A stretch of DNA of 64,000 nucleotides from Brachyhypopomus gauderio (lineage: Eukaryota > Chordata > Actinopteri > Gymnotiformes > Hypopomidae): assembly GCF_052324685.1 (NCBI RefSeq), contig NW_027506875.1, positions 1,511,309-1,575,308 on the forward strand, given 5' to 3'. The translations under genes and the position numbers were made by a program. Positions 1 through 10,168 of the stretch are shown here, in pieces. Under the pieces are notes generated by a model. It saw only the letters and a program-made list of their open reading frames with translations, did not search any database and was not told the origin of the DNA. Within the stretch, counting starts at the first letter, position 1; each line of letters starts with the position of its first letter.

Positions 1-300
1 TTTCTTAGCGCGCAACAGGGACGTGACAACTCAGGTTTAAGCTGAGACGTTATTCTTCTGGTTAAGGAAAGATTTCGTTTTATTGATTTATTTATTAAAT
101 TCTCTTTTTGTGTTTAAAATCTCGTTTAAAATACTTACCCTACACTTTTAAGAAAGCGAAAGAGCATGGGTTCTTACTGCATCTCATTTGACTTCTGTGT
201 TCTCTATTTGACAATAAACACATATTTAACTGCTCTTAAAACTGTGTCTTATTTGCAATTAAAAAACAAAACAATAAGAACCCCTTTACAATAAAAACAA
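1..300. other. Unassigned left edge
   Basis: AT-rich non-coding sequence. I see no exon, RNA gene or repeat boundary here. If the minus-strand gene inferred from exons at 1357-11508 is real, this lies in one of its introns. Confidence 0.4.
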
Positions 301-1205
301 TAAAACAATTATATAGCTCTAAAATTAAGATTTTAGACGACAAATGACGCATATTGCGTCATACCGCATATCGTGGTGTTGAGCTACCAAAAATAACTGC
401 AGGGAAATTCTTTCACCGCGACAGCCCTATTGGTTGTTACATGAAATGTCTTTGGTATCATTATATATAGCCTTTTGTCAAATCATCCTAATTTCTGTTA
501 ATAAATATTTTAAAATGATGTGTGCGCATTAACAATAGGTATAGTTGCACAATCCAAATGAGCGGAGCTGAACACGCTACAGGATCTTCAGCATCTGCTG
601 AGATTATAATGGCTACTAAAAAAACTTCATTTTGAGAGTATTTTGAAAAAGATAAAGATGAATCAAACAAAGTAAAGTGCAAGTTATGTCATCAACGTCA
701 TTCATTTCACACGACAACAACCAACATGGCATACCATTTAAAACGTGTAAGGCGGAAAAAAAAAACAGTTCAGCCGTTTGTCGTTTCGGTCGTCTCGTCT
801 CGTCGTGGTGTGTCTCGACAAGTAGGCCTATAAACATTTTTTGTTCTTGTTTGCTTTTTAAACCCCGTTACTTGAACCTTTACTTATAATTTTTTTTATG
901 TTGTGTGGCAATTTTGTGTTGTGTGGCAATGTATGTTGTCTGACAGTTCAATATGCGCACTGCGCACTGACAGTTAATGTTCTCTAACGTTTCATTAAAA
1001 AATAAATAAGTAAATAAATAAAAGCTGAATAAAGCCAAACTACCATGTTTATTCATTTATCTGAGTGTATTAGGTTTTTACTTTGAAGTCCTGAATGAGG
1101 ACGAGATTCCGTTTAAGGTGCTCTAGATAAAAATAAAAACCGATTCGACTATTAGTCGACTAAAGGGAAAATCTGACGAATCAGATTCGACTATGACAAT
1201 CCTTA
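300..1205 (+). mobile_element. Degenerate hAT transposon remnant with BED-finger coding relic
   Basis: From about 609 the plus strand reads MATKKTSF, a stop, then EYFEKDKDESNKVKCKLCHQ and, shortly after, TTTNMAYHLKR. This matches the BED zinc finger (Cys-x2-Cys, then a His region) at the N-terminus of many hAT transposases and ZBED proteins. The frame is broken by the stop and nothing further of the transposase survives. The right edge carries an inverted motif around attagtcgactaa / gattcgacta (about 1145-1200), as in hAT termini. No matching left terminus was found, so the limits are approximate. Confidence 0.5.
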
Positions 1206-1356
1206 GTTAAATACAACTCTATTTAACAATATAACATTAAAAACAAAAACCTTCAACTCTGCCTAGAGGACTTGAAATTTAGTTGTATTAGGATTACATT
1301 CATTGTAATTAAACAAAGTAATGACATCTATGAAAACAGTGTAAAAGATGACTCAC

Positions 1357-1497
1357 AATGACTTCCACACTCACAGTTCTGCAGATGTCTAAACCCTCCT
1401 TTTTAACTACAGCAGCGTTCCTCTTCTCGCAGAAGACCTTCTTCCAGTCACAGGAACCCAGTAACTGAACAATGGGATATGGCGTGGCAGGTTCCTC
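1357..1497 (-). CDS. Putative internal exon of unrecognised minus-strand gene
   Basis: On the minus strand a pyrimidine-rich acceptor (cttcatctttgtttag) precedes a 141-bp stretch open in one frame only; the other two hit stops. It ends at a gtgagt donor. It reads EEPATPYPIVQLLGSCDWKK..., ending ICRTVSVEVI, in phase 0 at both ends. A second gtgagt lies 18 bp upstream (exon 1375-1497), also in frame. I do not recognise the protein. It loosely recalls a large family of uncharacterised fish proteins whose members carry a TPYP-type segment, but this is only an impression. It is probably the same gene as the exons at 9337 and 11422. Confidence 0.4.
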
Positions 1498-1856
1498 CTA
1501 AACAAAGATGAAGGAGTTTTAGTTCAGCCATTTAAAAACAATGACAAGTGTTTGAGTGCTTATAGGAAAGTCAGGAAGAACATGTTATTAATTTGCAATA
1601 AATCATGTTTATATGTAGCTACAATCAGCAGAGTACCAGCACTGGCCTTAGATATGGACTTTCTTTTTTATGACTTAATTTCATTCTTTATACCAGAGAT
1701 GGAGAGGGTGAAATGTTAATTAAAAAGCTATTACACACTGATGCTAGCTTGAACAGTTAGTAGGTGAGGACCTTTGGGAGTGGGGGGTTTACATTGAGTA
1801 CATGAAACTGAATAAATGTAGTTTTGCTTTGGAAGTTCAACTTGTGTGACTGGTTG
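1498..1856. other. Non-coding spacer
   Basis: No gene, RNA or repeat structure is visible. It probably lies in an intron of the putative minus-strand gene. Confidence 0.4.
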
Positions 1857-1864
1857 CACTAGAG

Positions 1865-2966
1865 CAGTGGTTCCCAAACTTTTTCTGCCGTGCCCCCCTT
1901 TAGTAGATGAGAATATATTTGCGCCCCCCCCCCCCCCTATTGACTAGGGATGCACCGATTCATGTTTTTCACTTCCGATACCCCTTCATATCTATCTGAG
2001 GCTTGGTATCGGCCGATACTGATCCGATACCGATCTGATAAAACAGTGCTGAATCGACTTAAAACTTTTTTTTTTTAAACACAGACATACTGAATTACAA
2101 GTTTATTGAAAACTCTGCACCAGTATAGCACACTTAAACACACATAAAAACATGTAAAAAAAAAGCACAACTTGCATTTGTTCAGTCAGGGCAATTATGA
2201 ATATAACATTGAATGTAAAATACCAAAGAACCTGAAACAGACAAAAACAATAGGTTCACATCTTTGGTCAAACATGAAAAAAATAAACTGCAAGAAACCT
2301 TTGAAATGGTTCAAGAATTCTAAATATCATTTAAAATAAATAAGGAGATGAAATAAGAGAAACAGCAATACCTATGCGGCTAGTTTGCTAGCGTTGACAT
2401 CACGCAGAGCACAAAGCATGTAACGGCCAGAAATGTGTACTGTCTCTTTAAGGGAGCGAGTTGAGCGCGCGTATGGAATATTGTTGTTATTTAGCTTTCT
2501 GCCGTAGAAAACCACTGCTCTTTATTTTATCTTTATTTTATTTCTGTAAGTAACGCATTCAATGAGCTTTGGACAACTCACCAATTCATGTATGAACAGT
2601 CAAGTAATGATGGAGCCCAGGTTTATTTTGGTCAACCAGCACATAAACGGACTAAGTGGAATAGCACCAGCGCGAGTACGAGTGAGTGATTCACCTCTTC
2701 TCTGTGTGCTTCGTGTTTCACTCGCCTGTTAACTGTCCAAGTTTTCTGTCCGTGTCGGAGTGTAACTCCGAAAAGCGTTACAAGCATAGAATTAGACTGA
2801 ATAGATCTGTTTTAATGGATCGGTCACATTGTCACTGATACCCGATCTAGAATTTTTTCAGATATTAATATCGGAATCGGTGCATCCCTAATATTGACAC
2901 ATGTGCACGTTTTACTTTCAAGCTCCGCGCCCCCCCTGCAATAGCCCCCCACTTTGGGAACCACTG
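1865..2966. mobile_element. hAT element with CAGTGGTTCCCAAAC termini, carrying a nested second hAT
   Basis: Terminal inverted repeats cagtggttcccaaac and gtttgggaaccactg (near-perfect) are flanked by identical 8-bp target duplications cactagag at 1857-1864 and 2967-2974. That is the hallmark of hAT insertion. Without the nested element at 1945-2890 it is only about 156 bp, so it is a non-autonomous MITE-like copy. The same family recurs at 8815-9000. Confidence 0.85.
1945..2890. mobile_element. Nested hAT element with TAGGGATGCACCGAT termini
   Basis: It begins tagggatgcaccgatt and ends aatcggtgcatcccta, near-perfect inverted termini. It sits inside the element at 1865-2966. The flanks ctattgac and atattgac match at 7 of 8 bases. 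The sister copy at 8815-9000 has atattgac at the empty site, so the mismatch arose after insertion. At 946 bp it contains no open transposase; the interior is AT-rich. Confidence 0.8.
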
Positions 2967-3076
2967 CACTAGAGGATCACACACACACCAGAGCATCACA
3001 CACACACTAGAGCGCCACACACACTAGAATGCCACATACACTAGAGAATCACACACACACACACACACTAGAGCAC
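2967..3076. repeat. Degenerate cactagag / (CA)n minisatellite
   Basis: About five imperfect copies of a roughly 20-bp unit built from ctagag followed by a variable trinucleotide and a CA run. Another copy (cactagagcatcacaca) appears at 9001-9017, beyond the L2 and second hAT. One array therefore seems to have been split by transposon insertions. Confidence 0.6.
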
Positions 3077-3640
3077 ATATGTCAAAGTCAAGGCCCGCGG
3101 GCCGGATCTGGAATTGATTATCTATGGCCCCCTGGATGATATTTAATTACTATTAGAACCGGCCCGCAGGCCACAGCCACCCGCTGGTGTTTTGCACGCA
3201 CAAACACTACATTCCCCACAATGCAACGGTAGCCCGCGAAGTCACTGCAGCGCACACAAGCGGCAAAGGTCCGCTCGGCGAAAATGACGTAATCGCAGTG
3301 GCTCAGCCCGTGGGCGAGGGCGTCGCACGCTGTCGATTCGCGAGGTCGTGTATGACGTCAAATCCAAGTCAATAATCGCGAGCGCGGAAAATCATTTCGC
3401 GCGAGGAAAAGTGCTTATTCGCGCAAGCAAAAATGCTCTCACGTGCGAGGAGAGAGTTGCTTGCACAAGGAAAATTAGTCACACCCTTTCTGCTTGCGAT
3501 TAAGCTCCTGCTCGCGGAGCAGATCGTTTGATTTTTGACAGTCGTGGGAGGGACCCAGACAGGATTGGCTTCTGGATGTAAATTGTGATTGGCTGTCAGG
3601 GTCTGTTTCATGTTTATTTTTTCACGATATCAACGCATTT
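3076..3640. mobile_element. Possible hAT fragment with GGCCCGCGGGCC terminus
   Basis: The start, gtcaaagtcaaggcccgcgg, resembles a widespread vertebrate hAT terminus (gtcaaactcaaggcccgcggg). The interior is CpG-rich, with repeated gcgcgag/ctcgcg motifs around 3370-3520. No matching right terminus is seen before the L2 element begins, so it may have been interrupted or truncated by it. Open frames here are short and look spurious. Confidence 0.4.
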
Positions 3641-3906
3641 AGACAGTTGGAAGCTCCATGAACTATGGTAAAACAAATAACCAGCTAGCTAGCTAGATAT
3701 TTATAAGTCCGACTAGTTAGCTAACTAACTATGTATACAATGCTAATGTCAGACTTATTTTGAACTGCTTCATTAGGCTGCTTCCTGCCGACGCTGCTTT
3801 CTGCCGACGCTGTTGCGGAGCGAATTTTGATTGTTTCTCTAAAGTGTGATAATCTGTTTACGTACTAATCTTTACTTTTTGCCTCCTTAGACAACTATTA
3901 CAGGTA

Positions 3907-4926
3907 GTGCTTCCACTATCAAGACAGTTGACTACTCTCTTCGACTGGAAACATCTTCGACATTTCGACATCTTAACCGAAGCTAAGTATGTCATCATGT
4001 CTGAGTCCCTTGTTGCTTGTGTTGAGTGTGGCATGTATAGCTACTCTTCTTCCATCAGTAGTGATAATAATAATTATATTTGTGTGAAGTGTAGGTTAGT
4101 TATTAGTATGACGGAGAAGATTTCGCTTTTAGAGGAACGCATCCGGGCTTTAGAAAGTCCTAGAAATTTTGTAGCAGCTAGCGCAGCTAGCGTAGCGGCT
4201 AGCGTAGCGGCTAGCGCAGCTAGCGTAGCAGGCCCGGGTTGCACAGCTGTAGCTAGCGAGCCCTCAGCTCCGGCATTAGAGCCCTCGCAGCGGGGCGAAT
4301 GGGTGACGTCTCGGCGGCATAACCGTAGGGCTGAGCACCGTCCTTCTCAGGTTCCCGTGTCAAACAGGTTTGCCCCACTCAGTAATACACCGACTGAGCG
4401 ACCTGTTAAAAGAGCTCTGGTGATAGGAGATTCACAGCTCAGACACGTGAACGTAGCGACTAGTTTAGAGACACCAGCGGCCATAGTCAAGTGTATCCCG
4501 GGGGCTAGAGCGCCTGACATCAGGGCTAATTTAAACGTGCTGGCTAAACGTAAATATTCTAAGATAGTTATACACGTCGGCACCAATGATGTGGGATTGA
4601 GACAGTCTGAGATCACCAAGGATAATGTTAAAGAGGTGTGCGAGTTAGCGGGGACGATGTCAGATGCCGTAATATGCTCTGGTCCCATTCCATTTCGGCG
4701 TGGCGCTGAAACCTACAGCAGGTTATGGGCGTTACACCGCTGGATGTCTAAATGGTGCTCAGATAACAAAGTGGGTTATATAGATAATTGGACACGTTTT
4801 GAGGGCAGGCCTGGCCTTTTGAAGCGAGACGGCATTCACCCCTCTTGGGAGGGTGCTGCTCTCATTTCTCGTAGCATATCTGCTAGGCTTAATAGTGGTA
4901 GTGTAGGTGTAGTTAATGGGGATTGA
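3907..4926 (+). CDS. L2 LINE ORF1 protein with zinc-ribbon-like motif and SGNH/GDSL esterase domain
   Basis: 339 codons if started at 3907. The Met at 3997 (MSESLVACVECG) is a likelier start because the zinc motif follows it directly. Visible parts: CVEC at residues 38-41 and CVKC at 59-62, a possible four-Cys zinc ribbon; a short coiled-coil-like stretch 70-83; a low-complexity Ala/Ser tract near 89-108; then an SGNH hydrolase. The hydrolase shows block I GDSQ (Ser176), block III GTND (Asn227) and block V DGIHP (Asp308, His311). Esterase ORF1 proteins are known in the CR1/L2 group; they probably act on lipids or in RNP formation. All catalytic residues and the frame are intact, unlike ORF2. 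Confidence 0.85.
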   Translation: MLPLSRQLTTLFDWKHLRHFDILTEAKYVIMSESLVACVECGMYSYSSSISSDNNNYICVKCRLVISMTEKISLLEERIRALESPRNFVAASAASVAASVAASAASVAGPGCTAVASEPSAPALEPSQRGEWVTSRRHNRRAEHRPSQVPVSNRFAPLSNTPTERPVKRALVIGDSQLRHVNVATSLETPAAIVKCIPGARAPDIRANLNVLAKRKYSKIVIHVGTNDVGLRQSEITKDNVKEVCELAGTMSDAVICSGPIPFRRGAETYSRLWALHRWMSKWCSDNKVGYIDNWTRFEGRPGLLKRDGIHPSWEGAALISRSISARLNSGSVGVVNGD

Positions 4927-5022
4927 CAAACCAGAGCCGAGGCCAGGCAGCAGACAAACAGGCTAAACCGACTGTCTGCGAGCTGCAAAGAGACGTCACC
5001 TAGGTCACACCAGATTGAAACT

Positions 5023-7996
5023 GTGTCTGTTCCTCGAGTACCAAAAAATAATTCTCGTAAAGTTAGTAGACAAACTTTAATCAATGTTAAATTCAACTAT
5101 GCTCCCTCAGAGAGCAGTTTAAATCTGAAACTAGGACTACTAAATATTAGATCCCTGTCATCTAAAGCATGGCTTGTTAATGAAATGATTACCTTAATCA
5201 ATGATTTGCAATTTGATAATTAATGATTTGCTTGACGGAAACCTGGACCCGACCAGACGACTATATGGCTCTAAATGAAGCTTCTCCCTCTGGCTATAGA
5301 TATGTCCATAACCCCCGTCCAAATGGTCGAGGAGGTGGGGTCGCCACAATATATGACTCTGATATAGGCATTTCTCAAAAATTTGGCTTCAAGTTTAATT
5401 CTTTTGAACACCTCATCCTCACTGTATCAAATGTTTCAAATTTAACAAGCAACAAAGTGTCACAGTCGTTTATGTTAATTACTATTTACCGCCCCCCTGG
5501 TTCATACTCTGAGTTCTTGCAGGAGTTTTCAGACTTCCTGTCTCATGTAGTGCTATCAGCCGATAAGGTGATTATAGTGGGTGATTTTAATATCCATTTT
5601 GAAAATCGGTGTGACTCTTTTAGCATTCATTTTCAAGCAATTCTTGATTCAATGGGTATCACTCAGAATGTGGTGGGTCCTACGCATAACTGTAGTCATA
5701 CTTTAGACTTGGTCTTGTCATTTGGTATTGACATATCCAGTTTAGCAATTCTTCCTCAGAGTGAGGCTGTTTCTGACCACAGCCTCATAACATACGAGTT
5801 GTGTTTAACTGACTGTGTTCATCGGCCACCCCGCTATCAAATTAAACGAGCTATAACACCCAGCACCATAGCTGCGCTCACTGATATTTTACCGGGTCTG
5901 ACAAACACTGATCCACTTGTAGCTCCGGAAGGACTAGAGCGTTTCACCGAGCACGTCGAGACTTCCCTTCGTACAGCTTTAGACAAAGTTGCACCACTAC
6001 GATATAAGAGAGCCACGGAGAGAAGAATAGCGCCATGGTACAATGAGCACACGCGTAGCCTCAAACGAGCCGCGCGGATCCTGGAACGTAAATGGCGAAA
6101 TATGAAGTTAGAAGTGTATAGACTATCATGGAAAAGCAGCCTTATTGAATATAAGCATGCCCTCCATATGGCAAAGTCCTTATACTTATCGGCCTTAATA
6201 GAAAAACATAAAAACAATTCAGGACTCCTTTTTAAAACTGTTTCCAGCCTTACGAGGAGTCATGAACAAAACAATTCTCTTATTCCACTAGAGTGTAGCA
6301 CTAACAATTTTATGAAATTCTTTAATGATAAGATTGATAAAATCAGGGAAAACATTAGTAGTGCTATCTCAGAGCCTGTCAACATGCCAATGCACCTTGA
6401 CAGCTGTCTGGTCAGCTCTGATGCCCTGTTAGAGTCCTTCTCCCCAATTGGTCGTGAGGAGCTTATTTCACTGGTGAAATCTGCTAAACCCTCCACATGC
6501 ATACTAGATGCTGTACCAACCCATCTACTTAAAGAATTACTGCACAGCAATGTAGAACCGTTGCTTACTATAATAAATTATTCTCTGAGCCTGGGCTACG
6601 TTCCCAGTTCATTTAAACTTGCAGTCATCAAGCCGCTAATTAAAAAACCTGGTCTTAACCCCCAAGAACTGTCCAACTATAGGCCAATTTCTAATCTGTC
6701 ATTCATATCCAAAATTTTAGAGAAAGTAGTTTCTTCACAACTCTCTTCCTTCTTACAGACAGAACATGTCAGAGTTATTTCAGTCTGGATTTAGAGCTCA
6801 TCACAGCACTGAAACAGCACTAACTAAAGTACTGAATGATCTCTTAATATCCTCTGATAAATGACACATTTTGTTTCTCATACTGCTAGACCTCAGTGCT
6901 GCTTTTGACACATTGATCATAATATTCTACTTAATAGACTGGAGACACTCATTGGCATAAGAGGTCAAGCACTCTCCTGGTTCAGGTCCTGACAGATCGT
7001 TACCAATTTGTGCTAGTAAATAACGAATGCTCTGAGCATTCTAAAGTAAAGTATGGTGTCCCACAAGGATCTGTACTGGGCCCCATATTATTCTCATTAT
7101 ATATGCTACCACTGGGCACTGTCATTCGTAGGCATGGTATTAGCTTCCATTGCTACGCAGATGATACTCAGTTGTATATATCTTCTAATCCAGATGATAC
7201 CACCACAACTCTCAAGATTGAGAACTGCGTCCAGGATATTAAAAACTGGATGGCGTCTAATTTTCTTAAACTAAATTCTGACAAGACTGAGGTACTGATT
7301 CTTGGGCCTAAAGCTGTTAGAAGCAATTGGGCTGATATTCCCCTTACCCTAGATGGTTTTTCAGTAACACCAAAATCTACTGCAAAAAGTTTAGGTGTCA
7401 CTATTGATTCTGATCTTTCATTTGACACACATGTATGCAATGTCACTAAGGCTGCCTTTTTCCATTTACGTAATATTGCCAAGCTGAGACACTTACTTTC
7501 ATTAGCTGATGCAGAGAAGCTGGTTCATGCTTTTGTCTCGTCGAGATTGGACTACTGTAATAGTCTTCTAATTGGATGCTCTAAACAGTCCATAAAGAAG
7601 CTACAACTTGTACAAAATGCCGCAGCTAGAGTCCTAACCAAGGCTAGGAAATTCGATCATATTAGTCCCACTCTCGCCGCACTACACTGGCTGCCGATTA
7701 AATATCGCATTGAATTTAAAGTTCTCCTGTTAACCTATAAGGCGTTAAATGGTCTTGCCCCACAATATCTGAGTGAACTCATTGATTACTACAACCCATC
7801 TCGCCCTTTGCACTCCCAAAATGCTGGATTTCTCCTAGTTCCAAAAATTAGTAAAACTACAGCCGGAGGCAGAGCTTTCTCTTTTAAAGCCCCTCAATTA
7901 TGGAATAGCCTTCCAGCTCCAATCCGAGACTCTGACACAGTTCCAATCTTTAAATCTAGACTTAAGACTCACCTGTTTAGTCAAGCCTTCAGCTAA
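5023..7996 (+). pseudogene. L2 LINE ORF2 (AP endonuclease plus reverse transcriptase), frameshifted
   Basis: Endonuclease motifs: LLNIRSLSSKA, ICLTETW, GDFNIHF and SDHSLITYEL (5100-5800). Reverse transcriptase motifs: LSNYRPISNLSF (about 6670), [24 protein letters not shown] (7053) and the catalytic YADD (about 7155). The C-terminal part contains [19 protein letters not shown] and ends THLFSQAFS at 7996. Breaks: frame change near 5215-5223; frame change near 6760; in-frame TGA at 6862; further one-base shifts near 6910 and 6985. The product would normally nick target DNA and copy the element RNA. Confidence 0.9.
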
Positions 7997-8800
7997 AATT
8001 CCCCTTGTAAGGTGTAGGGGCTTGGGGGCCCCCAGACATTGAGATTTCTGGTGATCTGAGATGTTGATGCTGTCATCCAGCTGTGTCATGGCATCACTCT
8101 ATTTGTGACTATGACTTGACTGGAAAGCAATGTCTCAGTGAGCCCTCATGCCTGTGGTCACCTCTGAACCTCTCCCTTTAGTTATGCTGCTATAGATTAG
8201 TCTGCCGGAGCCACATGCTGATCACTGGCACGTGAGCTACGTACATTTAAATCAACGGTGGTTTAAATTCATGTCCACTCAGTCTGTATTATCTATCTTC
8301 TTGCATGGCTCTACCCAAGACGATTGGATACAGGCACCTGCAGGCACCTGGGGGATGGTCTGGCTGCCGGTGGATGTGCTGATACCGGGGTTCACCTGGG
8401 GAGTAACACTGCAGTCGGAGCCTACAATACCAGCATCACTGCTCCGACACGGAATGAAAGCCTGGCATTCATCAACAGACATTTACAGTGACAATATCAA
8501 AACCCAGAACTTTCAATTCTACCTTTTACCTAGTCTGATTGTGTGAATTATGTGTGACTTGTGTATTTGTGTGTTAACGGGCCGCCCATTGGAGGATGGG
8601 TTCCCTTTTGAGTCTTGGTTCTCCCGAGGTTTCTTCCTATTCCCCACCATCATAGGGAGTTTTTCCTCGCCACTGTCGCCTTTGGCTTGCTCATTAGGGT
8701 TCTGGACCCATAGTATTGTTAACCTTGTAAACCCTGTAAAGCTGCTTTGCGACAACTTGAGTTGTTAAAAGCGCTATACAAATAAACTTTGATTGATTGA
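7997..8800 (+). other. L2 3' UTR and tail
   Basis: About 790 bp without a convincing frame, ending gcgctatacaaataaacttt then gattgattga. L2 elements use this conserved terminal hairpin region plus short-repeat tail for priming. The frames seen here on both strands are incidental. Confidence 0.75.
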
Positions 8801-8814
8801 AACTTTGACTAGAG

Positions 8815-9000
8815 CAGTGGTTCCCAAACTTTTTCTGCCGTGCCCCCCTTTAGTAGATGAGAATATTTTTGCGCCCCCCCTACACACACCCCCCCCCATA
8901 TTGACACATGTGCACATGTTTTACTTCCAAGCTCCGCGCCCCCCCTGCAATAGCTCCGCGCCCCACCTAGGGGGTGCGCCCCCCACTTTGGGAACCACTA
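8815..9000. mobile_element. Second CAGTGGTTCCCAAAC hAT MITE copy (empty-site sister)
   Basis: It begins cagtggttcccaaacttttt and ends aagtgggg...gggaaccacta, the last base mutated from g. Flanks gactagag (8807-8814) and cactagag (9001-9008) match at 7 of 8. It lacks the nested hAT and so shows the pre-insertion sequence atattgac of the 1865-2966 copy. Confidence 0.8.
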
Positions 9001-9008
9001 CACTAGAG

Positions 9009-9336
9009 CATCACACAGAGGACTCAGAACACTGCCCTGGGGGGCCCCAGTGTTCAGTGTGATGGTGCTGTTCCCGATCCGGACTGACTGGGGCCTCCCA
9101 GTGACGAAGTCCAGTGTAGGTAGGAGTATCAGTGCAACTTAAGTCCATTCCTTAAATGAAAAGATCACACACACAAGTGAAATTGTGATGCGAGTTGGCA
9201 TTAAATAAATAAAATACACACAATACATCCCCACCAAGTTTTAAACACACAAATATTAAATGAATTGCCATATCAAAATGCAGACTTTACAATTTTATCA
9301 GATTAGATAAACATAGAAATCAAAATGAAAACATAC
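9009..9336. other. Non-coding spacer
   Basis: AT-rich sequence, with nothing supportable beyond the end of the cactagag array. It probably lies in an intron of the putative minus-strand gene. Confidence 0.4.
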
Positions 9337-9506
9337 CAGTTGTATCTTCCACAAGTGCTTCTCCTCTTGAGTCCGCATACGCCTTTTCATCAATTGTAGA
9401 TTTTCCTCGCAACAGCTTTAGCAGACTGGGAACCATCTCACTGAAGTTCTCATGGAAACGCTGATTTAGGTCAGTGACTGTGTATTCGCCCAACTTCCTG
9501 ATACAA
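9337..9506 (-). CDS. Putative internal exon of unrecognised minus-strand gene
   Basis: On the minus strand an acceptor ggtctcttacag precedes a 170-bp stretch that ends ACAACTG at a gtatgt donor. The only long frame reads CIRKLGEYTVTDLNQRF, then a helical-looking segment containing MVPSLLKLLRGKS, ending VEDTTG. The exon starts after two bases of a codon and ends with one base left over, so it cannot join the phase-0 exon at 1357-1497 directly; another exon must lie in the intervening 7.8 kb, which is now full of transposons. I do not recognise the protein. Confidence 0.45.
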
Positions 9507-10014
9507 CTGTAAGAGACCATTTTAAAAACAAATAAGTTAGACAAGTTTGTTTTTGAAAGTTCAATAAGTTATACAAATTAATAGATACTGTTATGACCTC
9601 CGTCATATTGTGAATTGTGAATTATGTCATTGTCTGCTATGCCTGTATCTGTGTCTGCCCCTTTAAGACTGTTCACAGGGGGCCGTCCATTCTTCACCTT
9701 CCACACCTGATGCGGCTTACCATGACGACGGAGGGAGGTGGAAGAGTTCTTCTCCAGTGAAATGTCTGAAAGAAATGTCATTCATTCATTGACTACTGCA
9801 GTGTCTGGCTGTGTCCTCTGGTACTGTTCTTGAAGGATCTTTACATGAGCATCCACGGAGATCCAAAGACAGTTGTTAAACACATTCACACAAGCACAAG
9901 TTATGAATGGCCAAGCAGTCTTGAGTGATTCTGATTTCTGCAGTCATTTCTAACTTTAAACATTCTACTGTACATATCAAATTCTGCCCATGTATGTCTA
10001 CATATGTCTACATA

Positions 10015-10017
<3 letters not shown>
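9507..10017. other. Non-coding stretch, possibly repeat-derived
   Basis: A short open stretch at 9721-9765 has splice-like borders, but no phase fits the neighbouring exons. The segment around 9655-9720 (tctgcccctttaagactgtt) has the look of a dispersed repeat. No other content is visible. Confidence 0.3.

Positions 10018-10082
<65 letters not shown>
10018..10082. repeat. (TA)n microsatellite
   Basis: About 32 uninterrupted TA dinucleotides, preceded by catatgtcta repeats. Confidence 0.95.
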
Positions 10083-10085
<3 letters not shown>

Positions 10086-10168
10086 TCTTTGACAACTTGT
10101 TTCTCTTTGCTTGGGTCTCTTGACACCATGGCCAGACCTTTCTTTAAACTTCTTTACCTCTTCATCAC

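Larger units (their letters stand above)
3780..8800 (+). mobile_element. Near full-length L2-clade non-LTR retrotransposon, inactive
   Basis: The element has a 5' UTR (from about 3780), an ORF1 with SGNH esterase, an ORF2 with endonuclease and reverse transcriptase, and a 3' UTR of about 790 bp. It ends in aaagcgctatacaaataaac and a (TTGA)n-like tail, as typical L2 elements do. ORF1 is uninterrupted; ORF2 carries several frameshifts and a stop, so this copy cannot retrotranspose by itself. It sits inside the putative minus-strand host gene and next to the split cactagag array. The 5' boundary is estimated. Confidence 0.85.

Noticed and set aside
8232-8546. 104-residue frame in the L2 3' UTR
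   Set aside because: Lies in the non-coding 3' end of the retrotransposon; no similarity to known LINE proteins.
9721-9765. 45-bp splice-bounded stretch as an extra exon of the minus-strand gene
   Set aside because: No phase joins it to both the 11422-11508 and 9337-9506 exons without a stop; local sequence looks repeat-derived.
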